Part shown: piece after piece, positions 44,340-56,470 of the stretch
Layout: each line of letters opens with the position of its first letter
How positions within the stretch are numbered: the stretch's first letter is position 1
Assembly: GCA_963969595.1 (NCBI GenBank)
Contig: OZ018408.1
Coordinates: forward strand, 18,845,823-18,909,822
Origin: Neckera pumila
Taxonomy: Eukaryota; Streptophyta; Bryopsida; Hypnales; Neckeraceae
Direction of reading: 5' to 3'
Length of the DNA: 64,000 nucleotides
The notes under the pieces: model-generated
What the model was told of the DNA's origin: nothing
Database searches by the model: none
Seen by the model: the letters and a program-made list of their open reading frames with translations, nothing else
Made by a program: the position numbers and the translations under genes

Positions 44340-45500
44340 GGTCTTCACTTCAACAAGCAATTTTGGCATAAATTATGATCACAAGTTAAAGCATATCATT
44401 AATTTCTATAAGAATTTTAGAATAAGCATAATGAAATATGCAAATGATAAGAAGAGTTTAAAAAAAATTGGTAGATAAAGAATACCTACCATAGAGGAAG
44501 AAATTTTCCTTATTGATTATCTTAAGAATATAGTAGCTTCATTCTAATAACTCCACGTGATTTTAAAGCTAAAGCAACATAAATGGTGCAAGAAAGAATA
44601 AATCAATTCTCAAATTGTTCTCTAAGCCATAATTTGCTTAAATAATTTTAGAATAGACATGATTAATTATACTTATGTAAATTTCATGGTTTAGAGGTAA
44701 ACCGAGTTTTTTTTTTATATTCTCAAAATGTGAATAGCTTCAATGACAATTTAATATACTTTTATGACTTGAACCAATATTTTTCACATCAAGTTTGGAA
44801 CATGGATGAGAGTAGGACACAAGCTAAAAAAAGAGGGTGCAAAGTACTAGCAAAGATAGTATGTAAAATTGTTCATTCCATAATTGCAAATGAAAGAGAA
44901 TTTCTTACTATTCTATCAACTATAAATGCTAGAAGAGAGACCATCCCAAATTTCTATTTATTTAAAGGAATTTTAAGAACGAGAACTTGACTACTTTAAA
45001 CTTTGTGAAACTAAGTCAATTATGGGGATGCTACCAAATGCTTGGATGATATCTTTCCTATTCTCTAAGTGAATAGATTATTTTATTACAAATATTGCAA
45101 GAAAATGAGGCATGAGTACAACTTATAGATCCCTAATGAATTTAGATGTTCATAATTTTAACATTACTTTAGATGTCATTAGCAAAGCAAAAGAAGTTAG
45201 TTTAGATGTTTGTTCATTACACTATCATACCTCCCATGATGTACTAATTTTCAAATAATTTCAAATATCCTTCAAGGTGTATAGAGACATTTAGTAAAAT
45301 GTAAAAAGACAAGTCCTTAGAAAAGAAGACCTAGCAAAATGAATTAGTTTAATGTTGCTAAAAGACATGATATTTATCAATATTAGGGTTCATTTTAGTG
45401 CAACCAAAATTTAGATTTTAAATTTCAATCAACTTCAAAATCAAGTGAAGCCAAGTGATCGCTTCATTTAAGAATTATTGGAGTTGCAAATTCAAGAGAT
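44340..45500 (+). pseudogene. Pogo/Tigger-like (CENP-B-type, DDE_1) transposase, broken
   Basis: Readable in pieces: a helix-turn-helix tail (TIEEEIFLIDYLKN, TPRDFKAKAT, MVQERINQFSN, HGLEVNR), then an open segment 44730-44990 with QVWNMDESRTQAKKRGCKVL (first catalytic Asp, 44805-44807), IANEREFLTILSTINA and PNFYLFKG. After a frame change come NAWMISFLFSK, SLMNLDVHNFNITLDVISKA (second Asp, 45145-45147) and TSHDV. This order matches the pogo group of Tc1/mariner transposases. Multiple stops and shifts; inactive. Ends not found. Confidence 0.8.
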
Positions 45501-46929
45501 ACTAGAAAAAAATATCTTGCATTCAAGAGGATGCCATTCATTACAATGAGAAATGAGCCAAAAAGTGGCAAACAACCTATACCTACCTCTCTGCTGCCAA
45601 AAAACCAAGACTACCGATCTTTTTTGAAAAAAATGAAAAAAATTCCAATAGCCGTTGATTTGATTTTAAAAGCATAGTAGGGGGGCATTCAACGTGCACC
45701 ATCAATAATGATGGAAAATATAAAGGATTGGAAACAATCATCAATATAGCATTGTTAAGAGAAAAAAGTTGAATTGTTGATTTGGAGCGCTATAGATTTG
45801 AAAAAAAATAGAATTTCGTGTTATAAGAGTTGCACAAGGCCTCAAGACACCCGGTCTTTGTGCAATTGATAACAGTGGAAAATCCTAGGTAGTGCTAGAA
45901 AATTAACTAATGCAAACTTTGTATTCCCTTTGAAGTGCTCTAGTCATATTTTAGAATTGTGTATTTTTTCCTCTGTTATTCTTGAAATTAAAAATACCAT
46001 ATCTTGAACAATGAGAGTAACAACCTACAGAAAAAAACATGTGAACCTTAAAAAAATTAGCAGACAACAAAGGGGAAAACAAATAATCTAATTTTGTTAA
46101 AAGTGAAATTTTAAAATGTTGTAGATACACTTCTACTTAGAAAATAAAACCAATGAAAAACTTGCCCTGAAAAAAACTCCATAGAAACAAGCTCCTCTAC
46201 AATTCAAAGAGTTTGGTGTATATTTAATTTTCTTTTTGTGGAAATCATTGACATCTTCGTTGAGCTTTTGGAAGAAATTGAATTTATTGACAAGGAGAGC
46301 ATCTTTGGACTTTATTCGATTGAAAGACGTGGAGCTTTGTCTAGGCTACACATGCAAATGGTGTGCCAATTTTTGGCTTCTTTAGCGGGCATGGTTTGCA
46401 AGTGAATCAAAACTTAATTTGAATGGGATGATGTCAGAATAGTGGATCACCACATTCTCACCAAAAGACTCTATAATATTGGGCTCTATACTTTCATTGG
46501 AATGTTCACATACTATATCAAAGACAAAGGTGAAGAGCATTTTTAGTGTGTATACAAAAATGTGACTCTTGAAGAAATCAAAGACGGACTGGAAGAAAAT
46601 CGAAGAAGGACTTAAAGAGTATATCAAGCACGGTACTCCATTTGAAAAGAACAAAATTGTTATGACTCACACAAAGCTCATCAAGACGATTGCGACATAT
46701 TGTAGGTACAAGATGAAGAAATAGGTGGGAAGTACTTCTCTAGGCACTCTCTTGCCAATGTTGAATTTTGGGCAGTATATTCCTTCAACTTCTTGGATTT
46801 TGCATGTCCGTCAAAGTTGAATGGAACACAACAAGGCCTTAGTGCTCTTGAAATACATGATGAATCCAGATGCCGTTGATATGGATGATGTGACTCAGAT
46901 ATTTTTTGAGCATACAAATCTATGTTCTA
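45501..46929. other. AT-rich region, unassigned
   Basis: Short frames (46382-46654 -, 46681-46917 -) lack known motifs. Plus-strand text around 46230-46900 reads partly like protein in several frames (for example EEIEFIDKESIFGLYSIERR) but I cannot assign it. Confidence 0.3.
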
Positions 46930-48903
46930 ACACACTGCACTCTAGCAATTTCAGCAAAAATAAGCAAATTTGAGTATCGTATTTATAGGGCATGATTCCA
47001 AGTAATCATACCCCACAAATCTTGGAAGGTTTTGTCCCTCCATTCAGTTGTACATAGCAATTTGAAGGACAAAAACTCCCACTTACAAGCCTACACATCA
47101 AGAAAGGGGTGGGAAGGAAAAATCTGAATGAGACCAATCAGTTCCATAGAGCTGAAGTAAATTGTCCAACTCGGTGACACCCCAGCCCTGTAGTCCAACT
47201 TGCTTAGATGGCATATTAGAAGGATTAAGTGTTTTAAAGCAAAAAATCAGATTATTGCCATGAAGTTTAACCTCCAATTCGGCACAAAAAGCCTCAGCAA
47301 AATAACGCTGGAACTGCAGAGCTTCTTCAAGTTTGTTCCTTGCCTAGAACGCTAAATTTAGCAACCGAGAGATATGTTCCTCCTAATTTCAGATGGAAGC
47401 TTCTTGAGCAAACCCCCTAGAGAACCATACTCATGAAGCACATGGTAGCTTGAATCTTTGTTAAACGTGTCTGCATTTAGGTTTGTAGTTTTCACAATGA
47501 ACAGCATACAAATCTGGGCTATCTCGGAACGCACGATGCTACCTACAATGGTCACATCCACATTGCAATGAAACACCTTTAGCAATGTAGCCAAGCAATG
47601 CAAGATATTAGTAAAGAAAGACAATATATAAATGAACTTGAACTGCCTTAACTTTTGCAAGATCGGAGTGGCTGTACTTGTATCTTTGCCCTTTAGGCCA
47701 CGGAAGAATTCTAGGACAAATCCCAACAACTTGCACAGGGTTGTGATTGCTTGCCACCGACTTCGCCAATGAATTTTGTGGTAACGCTTCATTGTTTTTT
47801 TACATCAAAGAACTCTTCTTGAAGTTTGGTAAGCGCATGTTTGCGCTTACTAGACTTGTTGAAAAAAATAGCAACTGAATTGAAGAGAAAGTCGACTTGG
47901 AAAGAGATTGCTTTACAATCAAGAAACTTTGTTGCATCCAAGGCCACCAGATTTGTCCAATGAGCAACACAATGGCACACTATAAGGTAAGGATTTACCT
48001 ATTCCTTGATTTGGGCAGCCACTTCCATCAAACTGCCCACCATAGTACTGGCATTGTCGCTCCCAAATCCCACAAATTTCCACAGGTCGAGCCCTCACTT
48101 CCGAATGCTTGAAATTAAGGTTTCATAAATGACAGCTGAGTTTTTCTTCCCCCCTTCAATCTGCAACAAGTCAAGAAACAAAGTGACCAGCAGACCCTTG
48201 TCCATAATGTTGGCAAACACAACAAGGTGTCATGTGACGGTGATATCTGTTGATTCATTAATCATAACACCAAAGAATGCTGAATTCCGCACATGGGTAA
48301 TGACTCGCTTTTTAATCACAACTGAAATGCACATCATCAGGTCAGCACAAGATTTCTTGTCCTGATACATAGTCAGAGTCATTGGAGCTTTCACAATGAC
48401 CAACAATTTGCACAAAGCAAGGAATTTTGAGTAGGATAAAGATTGCTTCTCCAAAAAATAAGTAGTCCAAAAGAGTGAAGCCACCGCCACGTCACACATC
48501 CTCTACCCTTGCAAAATTGCTTTTTCCATGACCTTCTCACTACTTTGCAATGCCTAAGCTAGCCGTCTATGCTCTCCAAATCGAGTGTGGTCTTGGAAAG
48601 AGCTCACCTTCAAGTTCTTGGCACCGTCTTTGGCATACGTCGATTGTCCACCTTTATCCTTGCACATTTTACAGAAAATCCTCCCAACATTTGGACAAAT
48701 ATGCAACCAATCAAGTTGAATGCACCATTACTCCTTCCACTGCCCTTGAGCAATTTTTGCATCTGAAGGAGGAAGGCAATCGACCCCTGAATCAATGTTT
48801 TGGGAGAAGAGTTCTTAGATGCTGACGACAAGATTTCAATGAAATCAACGTCCCTTGATTTAGCAAAGTAACGGTCCCTCATGGACCTCTGTTGTTTAGC
48901 CAT
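46930..48903 (-). pseudogene. Second hAT-like transposase copy, truncated and broken
   Basis: Same family as 2886-5124. The start is the ATG at 48903 (MAKQQRSMRDRYFAKSRDVD). TTF-like segment FQDHTRFGEHRRL near 48570-48600. Core text MINESTDITVT (48230-48499), GSDNASTMVGS, CHCVAHWTNLVALDA (about 47800-47980), KRYHKIHWRSRWQAITTLC (47358-47792). It ends near 46930, just before the CERAFS dimerisation motif present in the first copy, which is missing. Several frameshifts and stops. The two copies are clearly diverged, so they are not a recent duplication. Confidence 0.82.
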
Positions 48904-49580
48904 CCAGCTTGCAATTGCGCATGCATAGCCCTCAATTGAAACCCTACAGTCCTATATTGATCTGATTGCCATCAATCATGAGCAAAAAAATGGGAAATGA
49001 AAACGGGCGGAAAAAAATAGGATGCAAAGTTGCGAACCAAACCTCAATCTTGCAGTGGAATTGCACAGGGCCAAATCATTGCAGTAGAACCGCACAAGAC
49101 CAGATTATGTTGCAAATTACACACAAACTTGCCAACTTGCCAACTCACACGAACTTGCACAATGCAAGGAGCCAGGGGTGCACAACTACACCTTCAGAGT
49201 TTAGAGAGAGAAAATTCTTGAAATTGCAAGCTCAGAGTGGGACGTGATCACGTGACGTGAAAATAAAACTCAGAATGAGGCAGAAATGCGGAATGAGTCT
49301 ACAACAACGTGAAACAACGGAAGTACAAAATTGCGGAAGTGACACATCGAGGCTATGAAGTGGCTCAAGAAGACGTGATGCCCTAAAACCTATGGTTCAG
49401 ATCAATTGGGTCACTCGGGATTGATGGCTCCAATGCTTGCACCTCATCCTAAAAATTTAATCCTAAACCCAACTACCCATGTACCCAACGGTAAAAGACA
49501 ATGACACAGTTCCATGATATTTACTGGGTTATTTCTTCTACAGAGTTACAGATTTACAATACTACAGTATACAAACACAC
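48904..49580. other. 5' flank of the second hAT copy
   Basis: Includes a locally repetitive patch (TTGCACAGGGCCAAATCATTG / CCGCACAAGACCAGATTATG; AACTTGCCAACTTGCC) at 49050-49150. No gene recognised. Confidence 0.35.
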
Positions 49581-49581
49581 A

Positions 49582-49664
49582 ACTTTCTAGGAAATTTTTA
49601 TTACTATGCATAGAATACTATGAAAAAAAATTCTATGCATAGTAATAAAAACTTATTAGAAAGT
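49582..49664. repeat. Near-perfect palindrome, ~83 bp
   Basis: ATTACTATGCATAGAAT (49610-49626 region) faces ATTCTATGCATAGTAAT across a short A-rich loop, with outer arms ACTTTCTA / AGAAAGT. It could be a tiny foldback MITE. No target duplication is obvious. Confidence 0.7.
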
Positions 49665-49676
49665 ATAAGATTGTTC

Positions 49677-49910
49677 GGCTGCCCGCCGAAAAAAAATATT
49701 TCTAGTAGGTTATTTTCCTACATACTCTAAAGGTGGACAGCTAAATGCCTAGACATATTTTTTCTAACCGATCCATTTCCTAAACTTCTTTTTTTCATCC
49801 GAAACCTTAGCCTAGACTTCTCTATTTCATTCGGAAATTCTCAAATTCAACCGGCTAGGTGGTAGACAAATGCCGGTACTCCCCGTTCATTGCTTCCAAA
49901 TCTATTGTAT
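49677..49910 (-). pseudogene. Harbinger ORF1-related fragment
   Basis: Minus-strand text NERGVPAFVYHLAG followed by non-coding sequence with TTTCCGAATGAAATAGA, matching the junction after YNLAKFF at 6874. The opening GCCCGCCGAAAAAA (49681) also occurs at 6713. Probably another remnant of the same Harbinger family. Confidence 0.4.
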
Positions 49911-50367
49911 GACATACAAATCATATTTGTATATTCAAATATGCATAAGACAATAGAGAATTCAATTAATAGCGCAATCAATATTGAATTCAATACATTA
50001 AAAGTCCAATTCAAGACACACAACCAGATACAATTATTCTCTAGGATGCACACAAACAAAAAGAATTCTAATTTGGTAAACTGCATTCCAAAATACACAG
50101 TACACACATCCACAAATACAACTATAAATGAACTATTGACATCCAATGTAGATTCATTATTTTAGAGCTCACAACTTGGAAGACATATAATATAATATAC
50201 ATTCAAATTGACAATCATGCTCACACTCTCCATACGATTAGGCAATTGCATACACAATACAAAAATTTATACACACTATAAATCTGCACAAGGAATCCAT
50301 CACAATACACACAAAATAATTAAGCACGTGAAACTCATTATATTAATTCCATTCAATAAGTACACAA
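49911..50367. other. AT-rich spacer
   Basis: Overlapping plus and minus open frames (49890-50165 and 49847-50146) without domains. Nothing else seen. Confidence 0.35.
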
Positions 50368-50371
50368 TGAA

Positions 50372-50940
50372 TCCCTAGAAGACCAAGGGGGCATCCAGAT
50401 TTCTAAAATTGTAAAGATCTATTATAAGATGCAATTTAGAACAATAATTTAATGATGGCTCTCAAACCACAGATGTAAAATATAATTTATAGATCACATC
50501 TATACGACTGGATCAACAAATACACAAATCAATATTTTCAATAAAATTTAAAACTAGAAATTTAAAATTCCTTCTAAAATTGATTGTGAATTGAATAATT
50601 ATAATTTTTACAAGATTTTTTTTCCTGCAAGTTCAAAATATTGAATTCTAGTTATAGTGATTTTTGAAGATTTTCATTTTATTTTTTGATTTAAGTCGTT
50701 TTTGAAGAGTCAATTTTTTGCACTAAAAATTTTATTTTTTGAGGCCAGGTCTACAAATACCTTTTGAATTATAGAATATTTGCAAAGCAAAATCTTTACA
50801 ATCCATACCGTGCAAATGTTAAAGATCTAATACAAGAATCTCCAAACAAAATTGATGGATGAAAAAATGCATTTCTTCGAGTTTGAGATGTGTTTATGTT
50901 TATTCATTGCTCAAAATCTGCACTCACAGTCCTTTAGGGG
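50372..50940. mobile_element. TTAA-type MITE, diverged copy
   Basis: Left flank TGAA (50368-50371, one change from TTAA), left end TCCCTAGAAGACC; right end CAGTCCTTTAGGGG at 50940 followed by TTAA 50941-50944. 569 bp. Ends fit families B/C; the interior is diverged. Confidence 0.65.
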
Positions 50941-50944
50941 TTAA

Positions 50945-51946
50945 GGAAATGTTCTCATCCATTCTACTATCACACAGATCGCTTTGCTTCTACCTGCACT
51001 CTAACATCCATTAACCATTGATTTCTTTGAATCAAACAAAGAAACTCAATCAACTTAGGCTAAGATTTGCACTTGCATTTTTTATTAAAGGTGCCGAATA
51101 ACTCGCCATTCATCACCAAATAGGAACCAAAGATGGTTTTTAGTCCAAATCAAAACCCTAACGACCTCCTAGCCAACTACCCACATGAAATCCAATTTTC
51201 ACTTAAGCTAACATGGGCAACCAATTGGAAAACACCCAAGCATTCCAAATGTACTGGCTACCAACTACTTGACCATACATTTGGCATTGTCCTTAGGTGC
51301 CATTTGGAAAAAAGAATCAAAATACACACAAAATGCAAAATACAAATGCCAACTAGAAATATTACAGAAGTACAATTCAAAAACAAAATAATGAACAAAA
51401 GCATATTAGAATACAAGAATCCGCCAAGTGCCATTGAAACCAAGGAAAATTTGAAAACAAGGCTAAAATTCTAACAATGTGAGACTAGAAAAAAGAAGCT
51501 TTAAAAAGAGCAAGCATCAGAGAGCAGGCCACCATATAAATGAGAATGGTTGACACAAAAGATTGAAACCTGCAGCAACTTACAAAGTTAATCCAAAAAA
51601 AATTATGCATTGTGAATTTTATTGAAGGACTCACTAATGTCCAAAATTTATGGCAAATGTAGAAGAGGCGTTCTCTAATATTCAAAAATACATAGCCAGT
51701 GCAAAAAATAGACTCACCGTGGTTCCCTCCAAAAGGCCTAGTGCCTTCCTTTCGCAATTGCCTTGAATAGCAAGTTGAGGCGAAGGAGGGAACTGCACAA
51801 ACCTGCATGGTGCTTTCACATTATTCAGCTGGTGGTTGGTGCTCATGGACATTCATTCTACTAGTGAATAGACTTGTAACTATCATATTAAATACTTTTA
51901 GAAGTATTCACTTTTACGTTTTTTAGGAGTCTATAAATTATACTTC
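50945..51946. other. Spacer, nothing recognised
   Basis: The 113-codon frame 51133-51474 (+) has an overlapping minus frame and no known domain. The minus frame 51485-51808 also lacks a motif. No gene is claimed. Confidence 0.3.
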
Positions 51947-53440
51947 CACTATAAGAAACCCGTTTTTTTTATGTTGGAGCAAAAATATGCGATGTCCAAG
52001 GCCGAACATACTATGTCCGCGGAGACGTCAAGACGTTAAAGAGAAGGATTGCGATTTCAGAAGATTTGCGAGGATGTTCCTAATGATTGTGGCAAATTTG
52101 AATGAAGACAAGTTGATGTTACCATTGACATTGGGATTTTTTATGACATTTTCAAAGATTCATTGATGTCCGGCGAGCCGTATGCAAAAACATAGACTGC
52201 CATGTCAGCTTTAAGGAAAAAAATTTACGTAGGATAAATCTGTGGAAATTACTTTATTCTTGGATAAAAGTTTGACCGAGGTTAAAAAAAGGAATCGGGC
52301 AACCATCGAGCAAGTTTGGAAGAAGAGAAGATGACGTGGCATATAACGTGGCATGCCACGTGTAAATTAGTTGACGTGGCATAAAATTATGTTGATATGG
52401 CATGCCACGTCAGCATAGCGGGGCTGTCTCTTTGCATTTTCTACACTTGTATTGGAGATGTCTAAGTAGACATAGAGATGTCACTAGAGACATCTTATAA
52501 AACGTTGAGATGTTTTCTTGGACATTTTTGTAGACTTCTAGATGTTTTAGGAAACATAGTCACAATTGGCATAACGTCTATGGAGACGTCATCAGAGTGG
52601 CCTTTGAAACATGCAAAAAACATCCTGCTGCCCTGCTGGACGTCTGTGTGCTATTCCACCAAAATTAAAATCCAACGTTCTTAATGTCCCATATAGTTTG
52701 TCTTCCCCTCTACCACTCCACTTGTATAAAGAGCCCATCTTCTCCCCTCCATAAACTCACATCAAGTAGCTTTTGAAGCCATGTGATATAATTGCCAATG
52801 ATGATGTATTTTGTATGGCGTATTATGTACGATATATGATGTATGGAATATGATGTATGATGTATAATTTATGGTGTATGATGTATAATGTATGGTGTAC
52901 TATATATGACATGTTATATTGGACATTATGACATGCATGTGGACATCATATGAGACATGTGAGACTGTCCATATTAACATCATGCCGAATAGTCCATCCC
53001 ATGACATGAACATCTAATGTGACATCATTTTGTTCTCCTAAACCATACCAAATATTGGCAGAGGTATTCATGATGAAAAGTAGATGTTTACATTGATGTC
53101 ACAAGAAATCTGGACGTCTAAGGTGATGTTTCAAAATACATCTATAAAACATCTAGACGTCTGAGTTGATTTCTTAGAAAACGTACAAATGTCTATGTTG
53201 ACGTCTTCAAAGATAGCAAGAAAATTCTTAGACAACAAAAAAATATGCTGATATGGCATGCCACATCATCCTTGCTAAATGCCAAGTCACTTTTTGCGCC
53301 GCCACATCACGTGCCACCTCAGATGCCATGTCATGGCCAAAAATGGATGAAAAAATTTCTATGTGTCTGTCCGTGTCCACGTGGCGCTTAGGTGGCAGCC
53401 ACATGGCGGCCTTTGAAAACCCCATTGATCTATTTTTCTA
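51947..53440. mobile_element. CACTA-type element, left end and interior; right end not found
   Basis: Begins CACTATAAGAAACCCGTT at 51947. The next few hundred bases are related to 26758 onward (shared CTGCCATGTCAGCTTTA / GTGCCATGTCAGCTAGA). Many GACGTC, GACATC and GGCATGCCAC motifs recur to about 53340, resembling subterminal repeats. A TATA-like TGTATAAAGAGCC lies at 52723. No transposase is readable. The right border is an estimate. Confidence 0.55.
52797..52920. repeat. Degenerate TGATGTAT repeats
   Basis: Low-complexity tract built from variants of TATGATGTAT and GTATGGTG. Simple-sequence expansion. Confidence 0.75.
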
Positions 53441-53957
53441 TTTTCTAAGTACTAAGTTGAAATTGTTTCATCATTGCGCATGACTTCATCAAGTTTGGAG
53501 TCATGGTTTTACACTTACAAACTTGAGCGGAGAAATGTCATGCAAGAATTTTGTTTCATTGAAATGTCATGCACCAATTGAGAAATCATTCTTGACCTTA
53601 TATTTATTTAAATTTGCTTGGAGTAAGTTTTCAATCATAATGGGCTACCATGTTTGGATATTACCTTTAAGAGATGATAAGGTTGGTTAAGCTTGGTGAT
53701 AGTTACTTGGGCATACTAAAATCAACAATGCTTAAACTTCATAGAGCTTCTGGAATTAAGACATGTTATGTAGTTTTAAGGAAAGGTTGAGAGAATTAGA
53801 AAATATAGAAATATTCTTAATCATCTCTTGATTTATGTATTTTAGTTGAGTCATATGATAGAATGTATTTAAAGACATAATTTTTTAAAGCATCTTTGAA
53901 AATGCAACTAGTGTCAAATTTTAACACAACATTTGACAAAGTCTAAATTTTACTTAA
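53441..53957. other. AT-rich spacer
   Basis: Nothing recognised. Confidence 0.3.
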
Positions 53958-54176
53958 TCCTTGAAGGACGAAGGGGTGATCCTGGAAATCATCCCTTTCC
54001 ATTACTATGTAATTATTTGCTGAAGAAATAGCAAAGCACTCGTTGGAAATCAAACTATTGTAGAAGACTTCCTCTTTTTACAACAAAATTCTGAGGATGA
54101 ATAGTTGCACTTCTATCCTATATACAAGGTTCCTTGTCATTCATCAGCCACAAAATGGCCGACTCAACATTAAGGG
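53958..54176. mobile_element. Small TTAA-flanked repeat, family D copy 1
   Basis: 219 bp after TTAA (53954-53957), ending before TTTA (54177-54180). Left end TCCTTGAAGGAC, right end reverse complement CCCTTAATGTTG. Inverted copy at 42814-43029. Non-coding. Confidence 0.55.
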
Positions 54177-54180
54177 TTTA

Positions 54181-56466
54181 CTATGATATTTTTGCCTTCA
54201 ATCAAATATCATTTAACTCTAAAATGCCTGCATTTGTCTCTTTTGCAATTAAATATTATAGAGTATAAAATGATAAACAGAAACTAAAATATTAGCAAAA
54301 TACACATTTGGAATTAGCTTAGTTCAACTCTTATTTAAGAGTATAAAACTGTGAAATTTGGATGTATTGAAAATGCAACTCAGATAACAATAAAGAACAC
54401 TTTGCAAACCATTTATTGCCCTAAGCAATGGACATAAGCATGTTGGGATTAATATATAGTACAAGCTTTTCTTCTTTAAATGATCTACAACCTCTGTTTT
54501 TTTGTTTTTACAATATTTTTACCATCAATGTGGCTACTTTGGACCTTGTAGATCTATTGAAGGATGTTTTGGGTCTTTTATTGATCCATTTTGGTGTGAT
54601 AAAATGGAATTTCCTTGCATTTATGGGTTCAAAAAAAATAGAAGTAATAAAAGAGTCATCTTTTGTCATCGAAATTTGAATCCGTAAATGATGATGTTCT
54701 ATTTTGATTGTTTTGTATAATCAATATATCAAATACAATAAACTTCATCTTTAAAGTCATGTTTATCCCCCATTTATGTGGTGCTTCTTTTAATTGTAGT
54801 TCTTAGATGCATTTGAATTCTTATTCTAGTCAATTTGGAGGGGAGGGACAACGAGGTATGAATTATTTACTACTTTAGTTTTTTTTAAATGACAATAGAG
54901 CATAATTGCATGCAGTCTAATCATATTGGATTGTCTTCTTCTTGAATTGAGATTTAGGTTTTACCCTTCAAAAATGACACAATCAAAACACAAATTAGCA
55001 CCTAGAATAGTACAAATTTGAATTTGCTTCTTTTTTACGCAAAGATGGGATCTAAACCTCCATGTAGGAAGGAAGCAACTTCATGTGATTAGAATGCATG
55101 AAATCTTGTGTTTTTGTTGTGGTTAAATATTGAAATTGCTATTTAGAGCAACCATAAAAATTTCCAATTTCTAAAAAATTTAAATTACATCTTTGATTCA
55201 TTCTTGGAGTTAAATCTTCAAAATGGATTTGAAACAAATTAATATATGTTTTTCAAATTTGATTGTATACATATATTCTATTCTTAATTTTAACATTGTT
55301 CTCTACTTTGTGCCATAATAATTCTATATTCTTCACCTCTCCTAGCTAATTTGGAATCTCTGATTGCAAATATAAATTCAAAATTTTCAAATTCTGTCAT
55401 ATAAGGCAAATAAAAAATTCCTGTATTTTTCACTTGAGATAAATTCACCTTGCATGTCCCACTTCATGGGACGGGTTTAGCATCCTATCTTGTTTGTCCC
55501 CCAAAAGAAAAGAATCACAAATGGAGAGCACTATCTTATAGTAATGCACTAGTGTTGTCTCATAATTCGTAAAAAGACAACCAATAGTAGTTCTATACTA
55601 ATGAATAAGGTAGCAACACCCATAGCCTTCTTTGTACCTATAACTGTCTCCTATAAAATCTTGGGAAGTGAACAAAAATGATTAGAAGGATGTATAACAT
55701 CCGAATATCAGACCCTAGTAGCAATATTAGATGTATTTATAGTCAGTTCTTTAACAATTCACAAATTATACTCACAGTGTCTAAATAACACATTCAAAAG
55801 TACACATTCAATTCTTAATTCTTAACATTGTCTCCTTAGAATGGTTGAAGGAATTTCACTTGCCCACACACAAATGAGATAACATTTTGGAGCAATTACA
55901 TATGGTCACTCCCTAACCATATATGGTGACTAAAATTTTATAATTATTGTAGGAGCAGATAGGGATTTGCATTTCAATCCAATTTGCACTTGAGGGCTAT
56001 GGTTAGACAACCCATCTCATCTAGGCCATTAAAACTGCATTGAGCCTTCTTAGAGTGAATTTTTTCTTTACACACAAATGAGGATTTACACCATTTACTA
56101 GTATTTCTTATTAGATACATCCAAGCAAAATTTTAAAAGCAAACAAAGAGGCTATTTTACTCTATTTCACCCTACAACTTTATGAAGTCAAATAATTAGG
56201 CAATACATTAGCCATTTTTTGATGGTTTTTCAATATAAAATATATTTTTAAGGAATCCAAATGGTGTAAACATAGAGTGAAAAATTGAGAATATGTGGAA
56301 AAAATTTCAAAATCTTTGACTCCACATCTTGCACGATTATTATGTCTGATGTTAGAAGAAAATGATTTTTTCAAAGATGTTCCAACGTAGCTAAAAAAAA
56401 TTGACTGCTTTTGGAGTGTGATTATAGAATTAAAATAATTTTTTTACTTCTTCATACCATATCAAT
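54181..56466. other. AT-rich spacer with a decayed TTAA-element fragment
   Basis: No gene recognised; frame 54428-54679 (+) is hydrophobic and AT-driven. 56180-56460 resembles the middle of families B/C (ATGTGGAAAAAATTTCAAAATC). Confidence 0.35.
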
Positions 56467-56470
56467 TTAA

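Noticed and set aside
51133..51474. 113-codon plus-strand frame
   Set aside because: No motif, and an overlapping minus frame is also open. Composition-driven.
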